Position numbers and translations under genes: made by a program
The notes under the pieces: model-generated
Databases searched by the model: none
What the model saw: the letters and a program-made list of their open reading frames with translations, nothing else
What the model was told of the DNA's origin: nothing
Assembly: GCA_964436125.1 (NCBI GenBank)
Contig: CAYTBT010000012.1
Span: 1-64,000 of the forward strand
Length of the DNA stretch: 64,000 nt
DNA from: CAYRFF01 sp964436125
GTDB lineage: Bacteria; Bacteroidota; Bacteroidia; Chitinophagales; Saprospiraceae
Direction of reading: 5' to 3'
In this document: piece after piece, positions 28,300 to 37,051 of the stretch
Layout: every line of letters begins with the position of its first letter
How positions within the stretch are numbered: the stretch's first letter is position 1

Positions 28300-29169
28300 T
28301 TATGCAGCATCTTTACTGCCGTCTTCCTCATAGATTTTCTCCTCTTCAGCTTCCTCCTGAATTCCTCTGAGTTGAACCGGCTTTGATCGTTTGCGGAAGC
28401 GCATATTTAAAAATTCAACTAAAAGGGCAAATCCTATAGCAAAGTACAAGTAGCCTTTAGGTATTGCACCTACAGTACTGCCAAATATCTCCAGATGAGA
28501 CATGTGTGCCCCTTCTGCCAGCAATAAAAAGCCGACGAGCAGCAGAAAAGCAAGCCCCAGCATCTGAAATGTCGGATTATTATTCATAAATCTGCCGATC
28601 TTAACAGTGAAGACCATCATAATCACTACGGAAATCACCACGGAAACTATCATAATAAATAAACTATCCGTCATACCCACAGCCGTGAGAATCGAGTCAA
28701 ATGAAAAGACGATGTTTATAATAACAATCTCTATGATGATACTGGTGACATTGGTCTTATTCTTCTTCTTTTCTGAGTGCTGCTTCTGAACATGCGATTC
28801 CCCCTCGAGCTTGGAATCTATTTCGCTCACGCTTTTATACAATAAGAACAAGCCACCACCAAACATTATGATACTCTGCCCCGTCAATGCGACATTCAAC
28901 CAGCCAAGGTGAATCTCCCACAAGGGATCTTGCATCGCTATAAGATAAGATGCACCTATCAAGAGTAAAATCCTGAATACCATTGCAAGTATCAAGCCCA
29001 CGTTGATAACCATAGGCTGCTTTTTCTCCTTCAGATCCTTTACTGCAATAATGATAAAAATAATATTGTCAACACCGAGGACAATCTGCAGGAAAGTCAA
29101 GGCAAGCAATGCAATCCATACATCAAATGAAGCAAAATCAGGTATCGCGAGTAAAAATGTATCTAGCAT
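28300..29169 (-). CDS. TerC-family integral membrane protein
   Basis: 289 residues with about seven to nine membrane segments. Diagnostic TerC motifs: L-G-V-D-N-I-I-F near residue 33 and F-S-F-D-S-I-L-T-A-V-G near 160, both with membrane Asp. Family members (TerC, Alx, MeeF/MeeY) are tied to tellurite resistance and, in characterised cases, Mn2+ export linked to exoenzyme metallation. No other ter genes are nearby, which fits a housekeeping metal exporter. A Lys/His-rich loop (around 125-140) and an acidic C-terminal tail are cytoplasmic. The 3' end carries a near-full copy of the dispersed word (28390-28400). Confidence 0.9.
   Translation of the reverse strand: MLDTFLLAIPDFASFDVWIALLALTFLQIVLGVDNIIFIIIAVKDLKEKKQPMVINVGLILAMVFRILLLIGASYLIAMQDPLWEIHLGWLNVALTGQSIIMFGGGLFLLYKSVSEIDSKLEGESHVQKQHSEKKKNKTNVTSIIIEIVIINIVFSFDSILTAVGMTDSLFIMIVSVVISVVIMMVFTVKIGRFMNNNPTFQMLGLAFLLLVGFLLLAEGAHMSHLEIFGSTVGAIPKGYLYFAIGFALLVEFLNMRFRKRSKPVQLRGIQEEAEEEKIYEEDGSKDAA
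28390..28400 (+). repeat. Dispersed word TTTGCGGAAGC (antisense in terC)
   Basis: 11 of 12 bases; the first base is G instead of A. It encodes R-F-R-K-R in terC, a different frame and protein sequence from the other coding copies. Confidence 0.7.
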
Positions 29170-29404
29170 AAAATATCTGTTTCTATTTTCTTTATAAGCT
29201 TATAGGACAAATCGACTTATTCGAATTCTGAAATTAATGAAATATCAGAAAAACAAGAAGCCAAGCTGAATTTACCTTCATGAAAATAAACTAGCTTACT
29301 GAATTTTCAGTTCAAAAATTTTCCATCGAGCATTTCACCTTCTTTTCTCAATCGGGCAGTTACACAATTTTTCCCATCAAATTGCTGCTGTAATACACCG
29401 TAAA

Positions 29405-30589
29405 TTACGGAAAATATTCTCCTTTGGCAGCCTTGTACACCGCTTGTGACACTTTATAAGCCACCTCGAGATTCAAGGAAGGCGGAATAATTGATTCTCT
29501 ACTGGGTTTGCTGATGGAATTGGCGATTGCATGTGCAGCAGCAAGCTTCATATCAGCCGTAATACGACGTGCATGCGCATCCAATGCACCGCGGAAAATC
29601 CCAGGAAAGCCAAGGACATTATTCACTTGATTGGGGAGGTCGGAGCGGCCTGTTCCCACGATGAATGCACCGCCTTTATATGCTTCATCCGGCATAATTT
29701 CCGGAGTAGGATTGGCTAGTGCAAATACGATAGGCTTATCATTCATCCGCTCTATATCTTCTGCTTTCAACAGATTCCCCACTGATACACCGATAAAGAC
29801 ATCGGCGCCTTTCAAGGCATCGTGAACACTACCTGAGCGATCCTCGCGATTGGTAAATGACAGCAATTCTTTCTTAGATGCGTTCAGATTCTCCCTACCA
29901 CTATGAATTATCCCTTTGCTATCACATATTCTGATATCTTTGACCGGGATACAAGCACTACTGTCACTGTCATTGACACAACGCAAGAGCTTGGCTATTG
30001 CAACACCTGCGGCTCCCGCACCATTGATAACTACCTCCAGCGAGTCCAATGGCTTCTCTGCAAGCCGCGCGGCATTAATCAGGCCACCGAGTACAACAAT
30101 TGCCGTACCATGTTGGTCATCGTGAAATACCGGAATCCCGATATCCTGCAGCTCTTCTTCTATCTTAAAGCTATGTGGTGCAGAAATATCCTCAAGATTT
30201 ATCCCACCGAATACCGGCGCAATTAATTTCACCGTCTTTATCACCTCATCCGGATCTTCCGTATCCAGGCATATCGGAAAAGCATCAACATTCCCAAATT
30301 TCTTAAACAACATCGCCTTCCCCTCCATAACCGGTATCGCAGCATGGGCACCGATATTCCCAAGGCCTAGTACAGCCGTTCCATTGGAGACAATTGCAAC
30401 CGTATTGGATTTAATGGTGTAGTCCCACACCTTATTCACATCCTCGTGGATAACCCTGCATGGCTCGGCTACTCCGGGTGAATAAACCAAGGATAAATCA
30501 TCCTTATTCCGTACATCTATCTTGGGCTGTACACGTATTTTCCCCCTGAGTCTTTTATGTAGTGATAGCGATTCTTTAAAATAATCCAT
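29405..30589 (-). CDS. NAD(P)-dependent malic enzyme, short form
   Basis: 394 residues. It would decarboxylate malate to pyruvate with reduction of NAD(P). Malic N-terminal domain about 10-155 (Y-S-P-G-V-A-E-P-C, G-L-G-N-I-G-A-H-A-A-I-P-V-M-E-G-K), metal-binding F-H-D-D-Q-H-G-T-A-I near 155, and a Rossmann fold with G-A-G-A-A-G-V-A near 190. Unlike MaeB it lacks the C-terminal phosphotransacetylase-like domain: it ends shortly after Y-K-A-A-K-G-E-Y-F-P. Single-gene unit next to TerC. Cofactor preference is not readable with confidence. Confidence 0.94.
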   Translation of the reverse strand: MDYFKESLSLHKRLRGKIRVQPKIDVRNKDDLSLVYSPGVAEPCRVIHEDVNKVWDYTIKSNTVAIVSNGTAVLGLGNIGAHAAIPVMEGKAMLFKKFGNVDAFPICLDTEDPDEVIKTVKLIAPVFGGINLEDISAPHSFKIEEELQDIGIPVFHDDQHGTAIVVLGGLINAARLAEKPLDSLEVVINGAGAAGVAIAKLLRCVNDSDSSACIPVKDIRICDSKGIIHSGRENLNASKKELLSFTNREDRSGSVHDALKGADVFIGVSVGNLLKAEDIERMNDKPIVFALANPTPEIMPDEAYKGGAFIVGTGRSDLPNQVNNVLGFPGIFRGALDAHARRITADMKLAAAHAIANSISKPSRESIIPPSLNLEVAYKVSQAVYKAAKGEYFP

Positions 30590-30931
30590 TTGTTTATACT
30601 TTTTTCACTGATGTCTATCCTCAATGTGTATGCCTCCTTGCATATTCCACATAGTCTCGGACAAACTGCAAGATAAAATCATTCCGATAAAATAACAAAG
30701 GTAGCTAATATTGTCTGAAGCTATAAACCGGGTAAACCTTTGCTGATTAACGAGTACTTCATCCATAAGGATAATGAATTGTCCTGCTTCACATAAGTTG
30801 ATAAGCTCAGCAATCGCAATCCTACATAGCAGCATTGTCAATTCACTTTGTCCATGTTTTTTTGATATATCCTCTACATTGAGTAATTATGCACACAGAA
30901 ACAAAGCGACACAATAGCGTTTAAAGGTATT
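30590..30931. other. Non-coding region between divergent malic enzyme and acyltransferase genes
   Basis: About 340 bases that should carry both promoters. A 78-codon minus-strand frame (30605-30841) lies here but has no signal of being a gene. No hairpin or repeat stands out. Confidence 0.45.
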
Positions 30932-31705
30932 ATGGGCTACATTCTCGCAACAATAAGAGCAATCTTGATTATCGTATCCTTATGCGCTTATCTCCTCGTG
31001 TTCCTTATCGAAGGTCAGATTACCGGAAATCCTGAAAAAGTCATGAAACGACTCAAAAAATCCTGGTGTCGTCTCGTTTTATACATTGGTGGCATAAAAC
31101 TACATATCATCGATGAGAATGAAGGAGAAATTGAGGTCGATGATTTCACTTATCTCGCCATGTCCAACCATCGTTCCTTCCTCGATCCCGTACTAGCAGT
31201 GTCATATCTGGATGTAAGGCCATTATCCAAGGCGGAGGTCGCCGATTACCCTATTATCGGATATGCTGCCAGGAAAGCCGAGGTAGTCTTTGTCCAAAGA
31301 GAGAACAAAGGTAGCAGGAAAGCCGCTTTTAATGCAATTAAACAATACCTGCTCGACGGAAAAAGCGTGCTCGTTTATCCCGAAGGCACGACTTCAGATG
31401 CAGCTACGACACTGGAATTCCGCAAAGGTTCCTTTCACGCAGCAGCAGAAAGCAAATGCGCAGTACTCCCATTGACCCTACACTACCGAGAAAAAGACGC
31501 AATCTGGGTTAATCGTAGCCTGATAGGCCAATATTATCAACATTTCAAGCATTGGCACACCGAGGCATACTTAAAAGTCGGCAGATTGAGACACATTTCA
31601 TCAGACGTTTCAGATATTCAAGCAATTAGAGCAGAAATTAATGAGAATATCCGCACATTTGCGCAAGCTAAACACAAGAAAAATTCAGGTAGAGACAAAA
31701 AATAA
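30932..31705 (+). CDS. 1-acyl-sn-glycerol-3-phosphate acyltransferase (PlsC family)
   Basis: 257 residues. An N-terminal membrane helix (about 5-27) is followed by the acyltransferase domain with H-x4-D (N-H-R-S-F-L-D near residue 79), F-V-Q-R-E-N near 116 and V-Y-P-E-G-T-T near 148, the three blocks that hold the catalytic His-Asp and the phosphate-binding residues. It should acylate lysophosphatidate in membrane lipid synthesis. It is followed 3 bp later by a WbqC-family gene, so the two are co-transcribed. Paralogues acylating other lipids (for example ornithine lipids) share these motifs. Confidence 0.9.
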   Translation: MGYILATIRAILIIVSLCAYLLVFLIEGQITGNPEKVMKRLKKSWCRLVLYIGGIKLHIIDENEGEIEVDDFTYLAMSNHRSFLDPVLAVSYLDVRPLSKAEVADYPIIGYAARKAEVVFVQRENKGSRKAAFNAIKQYLLDGKSVLVYPEGTTSDAATTLEFRKGSFHAAAESKCAVLPLTLHYREKDAIWVNRSLIGQYYQHFKHWHTEAYLKVGRLRHISSDVSDIQAIRAEINENIRTFAQAKHKKNSGRDKK

Positions 31706-31708
31706 ATT

Positions 31709-32371
31709 ATGCAATGTATTATTGAATTACAGTATCTCCCATTGCTATCGATTTATGGCTTACTCGCTTCACATGAGCTGGTAATTATTGAATCCCAAGA
31801 ACACTATCAGAAGGGTAGTTATCGGAATAAAACCATTATCGCCGGCCCCAATTCCCTACAGACCATCAGCCTTCCACTGAAAAAAGGGAAACATGGGAAT
31901 CTACCGATTACTTCCGTACAGTTATCCTACAATACCGATTGGACTACGACACACTTAAGAACTATTTCCACAGCCTATGGCACTGCTCCTTTCTTTGATC
32001 ATTATTATCCGGAAATTGAAGCAATCCACAAGGAGAAACCGGCAAGTCTGTGGGAACTCAACTTAAATCTGCTCCGGTATATCAATAGCAGAACGGGAAA
32101 TCTCCTCAGAATAGACCAAAGCAAAACATATCGGATGAAATACGATTCTTCAATTGCCGATTATAGAGATAAGTTCAGGCCTGCCGGCAATGGAAAAACT
32201 CATCCAATCCTCCCTGCCGATTTCGCTTATTCTCAAGTGCATACCGACAGATATGGCTTCAGATCACCTGTTACTATCCTTGATTTACTGATGCATCGCG
32301 GTCCGGAATCGCAATGGGTGATAGAAGAGCTTGCTCAATATTATAAAAGACTGAGAACTGAAGTTGATTAA
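31709..32371 (+). CDS. WbqC-family protein
   Basis: 220 residues matching the WbqC family: Q-Y-L-P-L-L near the N-terminus, Q-E-H-Y-Q-K-G-S-Y-R-N-K-T-I-I, W-x4-L-R-T-I-x-x-A-Y-G-x-A-P-F-F-D-H-Y-Y, and the C-terminal S-Q-W-V-I-E. In other bacteria such genes occur in O-antigen and polysaccharide loci, with a proposed role in sugar or amino-sugar modification; the exact reaction is not settled. Here it directly follows the acyltransferase gene, pointing to envelope lipid or glycan work. The N-terminus is complete. Confidence 0.85.
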   Translation: MQCIIELQYLPLLSIYGLLASHELVIIESQEHYQKGSYRNKTIIAGPNSLQTISLPLKKGKHGNLPITSVQLSYNTDWTTTHLRTISTAYGTAPFFDHYYPEIEAIHKEKPASLWELNLNLLRYINSRTGNLLRIDQSKTYRMKYDSSIADYRDKFRPAGNGKTHPILPADFAYSQVHTDRYGFRSPVTILDLLMHRGPESQWVIEELAQYYKRLRTEVD

Positions 32372-32550
32372 GAATAAATGAGCACATCGATAAACTTCCT
32401 TCTACAAAATAAGAGCCTTGGGGGATTATAAATAGTCATTTACAATTCATATTGTGCCCGGCTTCTCTACTGAGAGCTCCACATAACAAAACAAGGAAAA
32501 AAGCTGTTTCAAGAAAAAGAAGGCATCAAGCCAATAGAAATTCATATCTC

Positions 32551-33288
32551 ATGTGTACCGTCAGCTATTTACCGTTAAATTCAGAGGATTATCTCCTCAT
32601 TCAGAATCGCGATGTAGGGAAATCCCGAGTAAGTGCCGAGCCGCCTATAGAGCGTTCAGTTCAAGGGATGAAGCTTATTTCCCCCCTTGATCCACAAGGT
32701 GGAGGAACCTGGAATGCCATATCGGCAACCCATCACGCCTTTATCCTCAATGGAGCGGACTTTTCCTATTACCCCGATTTTAATGCTGCTAGGAGCAGGG
32801 GTGAATTATGCATAAAGCTGCTCACGGAAGGAGAAAACTATCTCAGGGAGATACAGCTGAAAGAATTTGACCATTTTACCCTCGGTCTCATTAACACGGC
32901 TGAACCTGACGCGCCCATAAGTGAATGGCGCTGGAATGGTCGTGAATTGAAGAAATCTACCTACGATGCACGACGACCTCAATTCTGGATTTCCCATGGC
33001 CTTTATACCGCAGGTGATTACACAAGGAAAAAGAATTTGTTTAATGCCTGGTGCGACAACAACCTCTCATTAGCTTCCGCAAATGCGCATTCCGATATTG
33101 CTCAAAAACTCTGGGAATGGCAAAGCCGGCCTATAGTTGATGGCAAAGAAGGATTTGTGATTGACCGTCCCAGCGGAGTGATGACCGTAAGTATCTTCCG
33201 TACATTAAAACACAAGGATAAGTATGACTTCACATATAAGGATTTAAAAACTAGGGAAATCACATTACTGCGAGATATTAACCTGTAA
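32551..33288 (+). CDS. TANGO2/NRDE-family protein
   Basis: 245 residues from the ATG at 32551. An upstream in-frame ATG at 32452 would add 33 basic residues, but family members begin M-C, and here M-C-T-V-S-Y follows exactly, so the later start is preferred. The family motif N-R-D-E appears as N-R-D-V (19-22); G-G-G-T-W-N-A and F-I-L-N-G-A follow. TANGO2-like proteins have an Ntn-hydrolase-like fold with conserved Cys2; haem or lipid handling has been proposed for eukaryotic ones. Bacterial function is unproven. A dispersed 12-mer lies in the gene (33073-33084, reverse strand). Confidence 0.85.
   Translation: MCTVSYLPLNSEDYLLIQNRDVGKSRVSAEPPIERSVQGMKLISPLDPQGGGTWNAISATHHAFILNGADFSYYPDFNAARSRGELCIKLLTEGENYLREIQLKEFDHFTLGLINTAEPDAPISEWRWNGRELKKSTYDARRPQFWISHGLYTAGDYTRKKNLFNAWCDNNLSLASANAHSDIAQKLWEWQSRPIVDGKEGFVIDRPSGVMTVSIFRTLKHKDKYDFTYKDLKTREITLLRDINL
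33073..33084 (-). repeat. Dispersed 12-mer ATTTGCGGAAGC (in the TANGO2-like gene)
   Basis: Exact reverse-strand copy with the fuller GCATTTGCGGAAGCTA form (33071-33086). It reads A-S-A-N-A in the gene. Confidence 0.8.
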
Positions 33289-33372
33289 TCCCCTCGCCTA
33301 AATCATATAATCTACTTTCACTGAAAAATAATTCAACATTTCCGGCGACGGAATGTTAGGTACAAAAATAAA

Positions 33373-33828
33373 ATGGAAATGACATTAGAACGACGTGTAC
33401 AGAAAGACATGATTGAGGCCATGAAATCCAAAGACAAGGACAAGCTCCGCGGATTGCGTGCTATAAAAAGCGCTATTCAACTTGCCAAAACCGATGGCAG
33501 TGGTAGCGAGCTCGATGAAAAGGCCGAAATAGCTTTGCTGCAGAAGCTGATTAAACAACGTCAAGATTCCCTGAGCATTTATAAAGAACAAGGCAGGGAT
33601 GATCTGGCTGCTGTGGAAGAAGCTGAAATTCAGACAATCAAAGAATATCTCCCGGAACAATTGTCTGAAGATGAAATTTCTGCTGCTGTGGATAAAATTA
33701 TCAATGATATAAATGCCGAAGGCATGAAAGATATGGGTAAAGTAATGGGTATTGCTTCTTCTGAGTTGCTCGGAAAAGTCGATGGCAAAAGCCTTGCTGC
33801 TATTGTAAAAGCAAAGCTTTTACAATAG
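33373..33828 (+). CDS. GatB/YqeY domain protein
   Basis: 151 residues. YqeY family, homologous to the C-terminal tail of the GatB amidotransferase subunit: L-R-G-L-R-A-I-K-S-A-I near the start, K-Q-R-x-x-S-x-x-x-Y, Y-L-P-E-Q-L-S near 95 and D-M-G-K-V-M-G near 122. These stand-alone proteins are thought to bind tRNA or assist tRNA-dependent amidation, but the role is not established. Start at 33373 or two codons later (33379) is equally possible. Confidence 0.9.
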   Translation: MEMTLERRVQKDMIEAMKSKDKDKLRGLRAIKSAIQLAKTDGSGSELDEKAEIALLQKLIKQRQDSLSIYKEQGRDDLAAVEEAEIQTIKEYLPEQLSEDEISAAVDKIINDINAEGMKDMGKVMGIASSELLGKVDGKSLAAIVKAKLLQ

Positions 33829-33951
33829 ATACAGCTCAGTCCGCTCGATTTTATTCATCTTATAACAGCATTAATCATCATGATACCGTCATTATTTTTT
33901 TCTTGTTCAACTACCTGGCCATAGCTATGTTAAGTTTCTATTAACAGTTGA

Positions 33952-34977
33952 TTGAATGAAGAGATAATTGATGTATTTCAACGGTTTTATATGCATAAAA
34001 AGGTAGAAGATAGCATAGAATTTACTGAAAGGCACAGAACACTGAAGCATGGAGAAAGTGCATATATTGCATATCATTCCTCGTATCGCCTTCCACTTCC
34101 GGAAGGTCACCGCTACCCAATGTTGAAGTATGAACTCATTCCTGAGCAGCTTCTGTATGAAGGTGTAATAGCCGAGGAGGATATATTTGAGCCCGATTTC
34201 CTCGACACTAGATATCTTATTCCCGTACATGATGAGGAATATGTGAAGCGCGTACTTTCTTTAAATTTAAACAGAAAAGAAGTCAGAAGAATCGGACTTC
34301 CGGTCAACGATGCTTTAATAGAGCGCGAGCTCAGGCTTGCACAAGGGACAATCGACGGAGCTGAAATTGCCATGCATACCGGAATAGCCTTTAATTGCGC
34401 CGGAGGAACACATCATGCAGGAAGCAACTGGGGCGAGGGTTTCTGTATATTGAATGATCAGGCAATAGCCGCTCATTACCTCCTAGAAACTTATAATATG
34501 GGAAAAATCCTCATTATTGATCTCGATGTCCATCAAGGGAATGGAACTGCAGAGATTTATAATGATGAGCCGCGTGTCTTTACCTTTTCTATGCATGGTG
34601 CCAAGAATTTCCCCTTTAGAAAGGAAAAATCCGATCTCGATATCGGCCTGGCTGATGGGACAAAAGGAGAAGAATATCTAGAAATACTCGATAAAAATCT
34701 CAATGATTTATTTGATCGACTGGAGCCGGACTTCGTTTTTTATCAAGCCGGTGCCGATGTACTGGAAAGTGATAAACTCGGAAGACTTAAATTAAGTAAA
34801 GAAGATTGTATCAGTAGAGATACACTCGTATTTAACTATTGTCAGAAAAATAATGTCCCCGTTGAAGTATGCATGGGAGGAGGCTATTCACCCAGGATTG
34901 CTGATATCGTGGACGTACATTGTAATACATTTAAAACAGGGATTTCCCTCTTTAATAATATCAATACATGGAATTAA
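33952..34977 (+). CDS. Histone-deacetylase-family protein (class II/acetylpolyamine-type amidohydrolase)
   Basis: 341 residues from the first ATG, though the family core begins only at about residue 35 (A-Y-I-A-Y-H-S-S-Y-R-L-P-L-P-E-G-H-R); a start at 33991 or further in is possible. Zn deacetylase motifs are intact: G-G-T-H-H-A-G near 150 (His pair), D-L-D-V-H-Q-G-N-G-T near 190 (metal Asp and His), F-Y-Q-A-G-A-D-V near 263 (metal Asp) and G-G-G-Y near 310. It should remove acetyl groups from small amines or lysine side chains. The next gene (azurin) has its own promoter-like box, so they may be unlinked. Confidence 0.9.
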   Translation: MNEEIIDVFQRFYMHKKVEDSIEFTERHRTLKHGESAYIAYHSSYRLPLPEGHRYPMLKYELIPEQLLYEGVIAEEDIFEPDFLDTRYLIPVHDEEYVKRVLSLNLNRKEVRRIGLPVNDALIERELRLAQGTIDGAEIAMHTGIAFNCAGGTHHAGSNWGEGFCILNDQAIAAHYLLETYNMGKILIIDLDVHQGNGTAEIYNDEPRVFTFSMHGAKNFPFRKEKSDLDIGLADGTKGEEYLEILDKNLNDLFDRLEPDFVFYQAGADVLESDKLGRLKLSKEDCISRDTLVFNYCQKNNVPVEVCMGGGYSPRIADIVDVHCNTFKTGISLFNNINTWN

Positions 34978-35042
34978 GGAAATTGTGGTTAATTTAAGAT
35001 AATATTGTCCGCAATTTATGGTTTTTTAAATATTTTTAGCGT

Positions 35043-35048
35043 ACTTTG
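35043..35048 (+). promoter_or_regulatory. Possible -7 promoter box of the azurin gene
   Basis: The sequence TACTTTGC at 35042-35049, about 25 bases before the ATG at 35074, resembles the Bacteroidota -7 box TAnnTTTG but is one base shorter. No clean -33 TTTG is seen at the right distance. Confidence 0.3.
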
Positions 35049-35073
35049 CGCGCAAAACAAAAACACTAGTATT

Positions 35074-35628
35074 ATGAAAAGATTATTATATCTAATGGTT
35101 CTCAGCGTGGGTCTATTCATGGTTGCATGTAGCTCAGGAAGCAGCGATAGCAATTCCAGCAATGACACCAAGGTTGAAGAAACAGCAAAAAAAGAGTCTT
35201 CTCAGAAGGCAAAAGCCGAGAAGAAAGAGGCCAAGAAAGAGAAAAAAGAAAAAGCTCAAGTTCTCCGCCTCACAGGTAATGACAAGATGCAGTACAACAA
35301 GACCAAGCTTACCGTAAAAGCCGGCGTTCCTGTTAAACTCGTTTTAAAGAACATCGGTAAAATGCCGGCAAGTGCAATGTCTCACGATATTGTTATCTTG
35401 ACTAAGGGAAGTGATTATAAGAAGTTCGGAACAGCTGTAGCTAAAGCAAAAGAGCTTCAGAATCTGGACGATGCAATGAAGAGTAAAATCATTGCGCATT
35501 CCAAGATGCTCGGACCAGGTGAAGCAGATGTAATTACATTTACATTGGAGGAACCGGGTACATATCCTTTCTTATGTACTTTCCCAGCTCACTTCTATAC
35601 AATGAATGGAACGATTGTTGCAGAATAA
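35074..35628 (+). CDS. Azurin-like blue copper lipoprotein
   Basis: 184 residues. The ATG at 35074 gives a lipoprotein signal (L-F-M-V-A-C, Cys19); an upstream in-frame ATG at 35005 would spoil it. Residues 33-61 are a Lys/Glu/Ala-rich linker, then a cupredoxin domain. Type 1 copper ligands are all present: His104 (M-S-H-D), and Cys168, His173 and Met177 in C-T-F-P-A-H-F-Y-T-M, matching azurin spacing. It should carry electrons at the cell envelope, for example to a peroxidase or terminal oxidase. The following hairpin ends the transcript. Confidence 0.95.
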   Translation: MKRLLYLMVLSVGLFMVACSSGSSDSNSSNDTKVEETAKKESSQKAKAEKKEAKKEKKEKAQVLRLTGNDKMQYNKTKLTVKAGVPVKLVLKNIGKMPASAMSHDIVILTKGSDYKKFGTAVAKAKELQNLDDAMKSKIIAHSKMLGPGEADVITFTLEEPGTYPFLCTFPAHFYTMNGTIVAE

Positions 35629-35650
35629 TCTCTATTTCATACAGTATAAA

Positions 35651-35684
35651 AAAAGCAATCTCGCGTGCGAGATTGCTTTTTTAA
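35651..35684 (+). terminator. Rho-independent terminator after the azurin gene
   Basis: A 14-bp perfect stem, AAAAGCAATCTCGC (35651-35664) with GCGAGATTGCTTTT (35667-35680) around a 2-base centre, followed by TTT. The A-run on the left side makes it work in either direction. Confidence 0.92.
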
Positions 35685-35822
35685 TTTGTGCCGGATTGAA
35701 TGGGATTACAGCCCTATATTCTTCAACTTATCTATGTATAACTTGTTAATATAACATCTGCTTCAGAGTACATTTATTGAACACAGAAGTATGATTTTCA
35801 TGGAAATAATATAGAGGACATC

Positions 35823-37007
35823 ATGAGTGAGATAGCAATAAATGAAGAGAAAATATTAAAAAAATACAATGCAGTACGCAGTAAAACGCTGGAAATCTGC
35901 GCACCACTAGAAATTGAAGATTATGTCGTTCAGCCGACCAGTCAAGTAAGTCCACCCAAGTGGCATCTGGCTCACACAAGCTGGTTCTTCGAGACATTCA
36001 TTTTAAAGCCGTATCTCGAGAATTACCGGATCTTTAAGCGGGAATTCACCTATTTATTCAACAGTTATTATGAATCCGTAGGACCACATTTTCTCCGCCC
36101 CAATCGCGGCACACTCAGCCGACCTACCGTTGCTGAAGTCCGCGATTATCGCTCTCATGTCGATTCAGCAATGTCCAAGCTTATCAAAACCGGCATGGAA
36201 AAAGAAATCAGCGATTTAATTATCCTCGGTCTAAATCATGAACAGCAGCATCAAGAACTCCTGTATTCCGATATCAAATATATCCTCGGACACAATCCCC
36301 TATTTCCTGTATATGCGGATTCACCCTTAATTGGTGAAAAAAAGTTTTCTGAATCCAAGGAAGAACCTGAATTCATCGAAATGGATGCAGGCATTTATGA
36401 CATCGGCTATGATGGAGATGGATTCTGTTATGATAATGAGTTGAGCCGCCATAAAATATATCTCAATGCATACTCCATCAGTAAAAAGCTCGTTTCCAAT
36501 GGTGATTTCCTCGAATTTATTGAAGATGGCGGGTATGAACAATTCCAGCATTGGCATTCCGATGGGCGCGCATGGGTAGAAGGACTCGATGTAAAAGCTC
36601 CCCTCTACTGGCATAAAGTAACTGGCAAGTGGATGTATTATACTCTTAATGGACTGCGAGAAGTAAATCCTGCCATGCCACTCTGCCATATTAATTACTA
36701 TGAATCCGCAGCTTATGCCGCGTGGAAAGAAATGCGACTACCTACTGAAGGTGAGTGGGAGGCAGCTTCTTCTTATTTTCACTGGGGAAATCGATGGGAA
36801 TGGACGGAAAGCGCATACCTGCCTTATCCCGGCTATGAAAAAGCAAGTGGTGCAATCGGTGAATATAACGGGAAGTTTATGGTAAATCAGAAAGTACTCC
36901 GAGGTGCCTCTTCCTTTACCTCGGAAGGCCATAGCAGACCCAGCTATCGGAATTTCTTCCAGCCATATTACCGCTGGCAATTTACAGGAATACGACTAGC
37001 TCATTAA
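35823..37007 (+). CDS. egtB: EgtB-like iron sulfoxide synthase (ergothioneine pathway)
   Basis: 394 residues. DinB-like helical domain about 1-170 followed by an FGE-sulfatase (formylglycine-generating-enzyme-like) domain. The three Fe ligands of EgtB are visible: His51 (W-H-L-A-H-T-S-W), His139 and His143 (H-E-Q-Q-H-Q-E). The FGE part shows R-L-P-T-E-G-E-W-E, W-G-N-R-W-E-W-T and V-L-R-G-A-S. It should join a thiol (cysteine or gamma-glutamylcysteine) to the imidazole of hercynine. The downstream egtD, 44 bp away, makes hercynine. No egtA, egtC or egtE lies nearby, so a cysteine-using route with a lyase elsewhere is likely. Confidence 0.92.
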   Translation: MSEIAINEEKILKKYNAVRSKTLEICAPLEIEDYVVQPTSQVSPPKWHLAHTSWFFETFILKPYLENYRIFKREFTYLFNSYYESVGPHFLRPNRGTLSRPTVAEVRDYRSHVDSAMSKLIKTGMEKEISDLIILGLNHEQQHQELLYSDIKYILGHNPLFPVYADSPLIGEKKFSESKEEPEFIEMDAGIYDIGYDGDGFCYDNELSRHKIYLNAYSISKKLVSNGDFLEFIEDGGYEQFQHWHSDGRAWVEGLDVKAPLYWHKVTGKWMYYTLNGLREVNPAMPLCHINYYESAAYAAWKEMRLPTEGEWEAASSYFHWGNRWEWTESAYLPYPGYEKASGAIGEYNGKFMVNQKVLRGASSFTSEGHSRPSYRNFFQPYYRWQFTGIRLAH

Positions 37008-37051
37008 AAAGAAATATACAAGTACTTTATAAAAGAAACAAAATATATCAG

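Noticed and set aside
30605..30841. 78-codon minus-strand frame just upstream of malic enzyme
   Set aside because: No family features, no signal peptide or plausible ribosome site, and it would leave about 90 bp for two divergent promoters; more likely chance.
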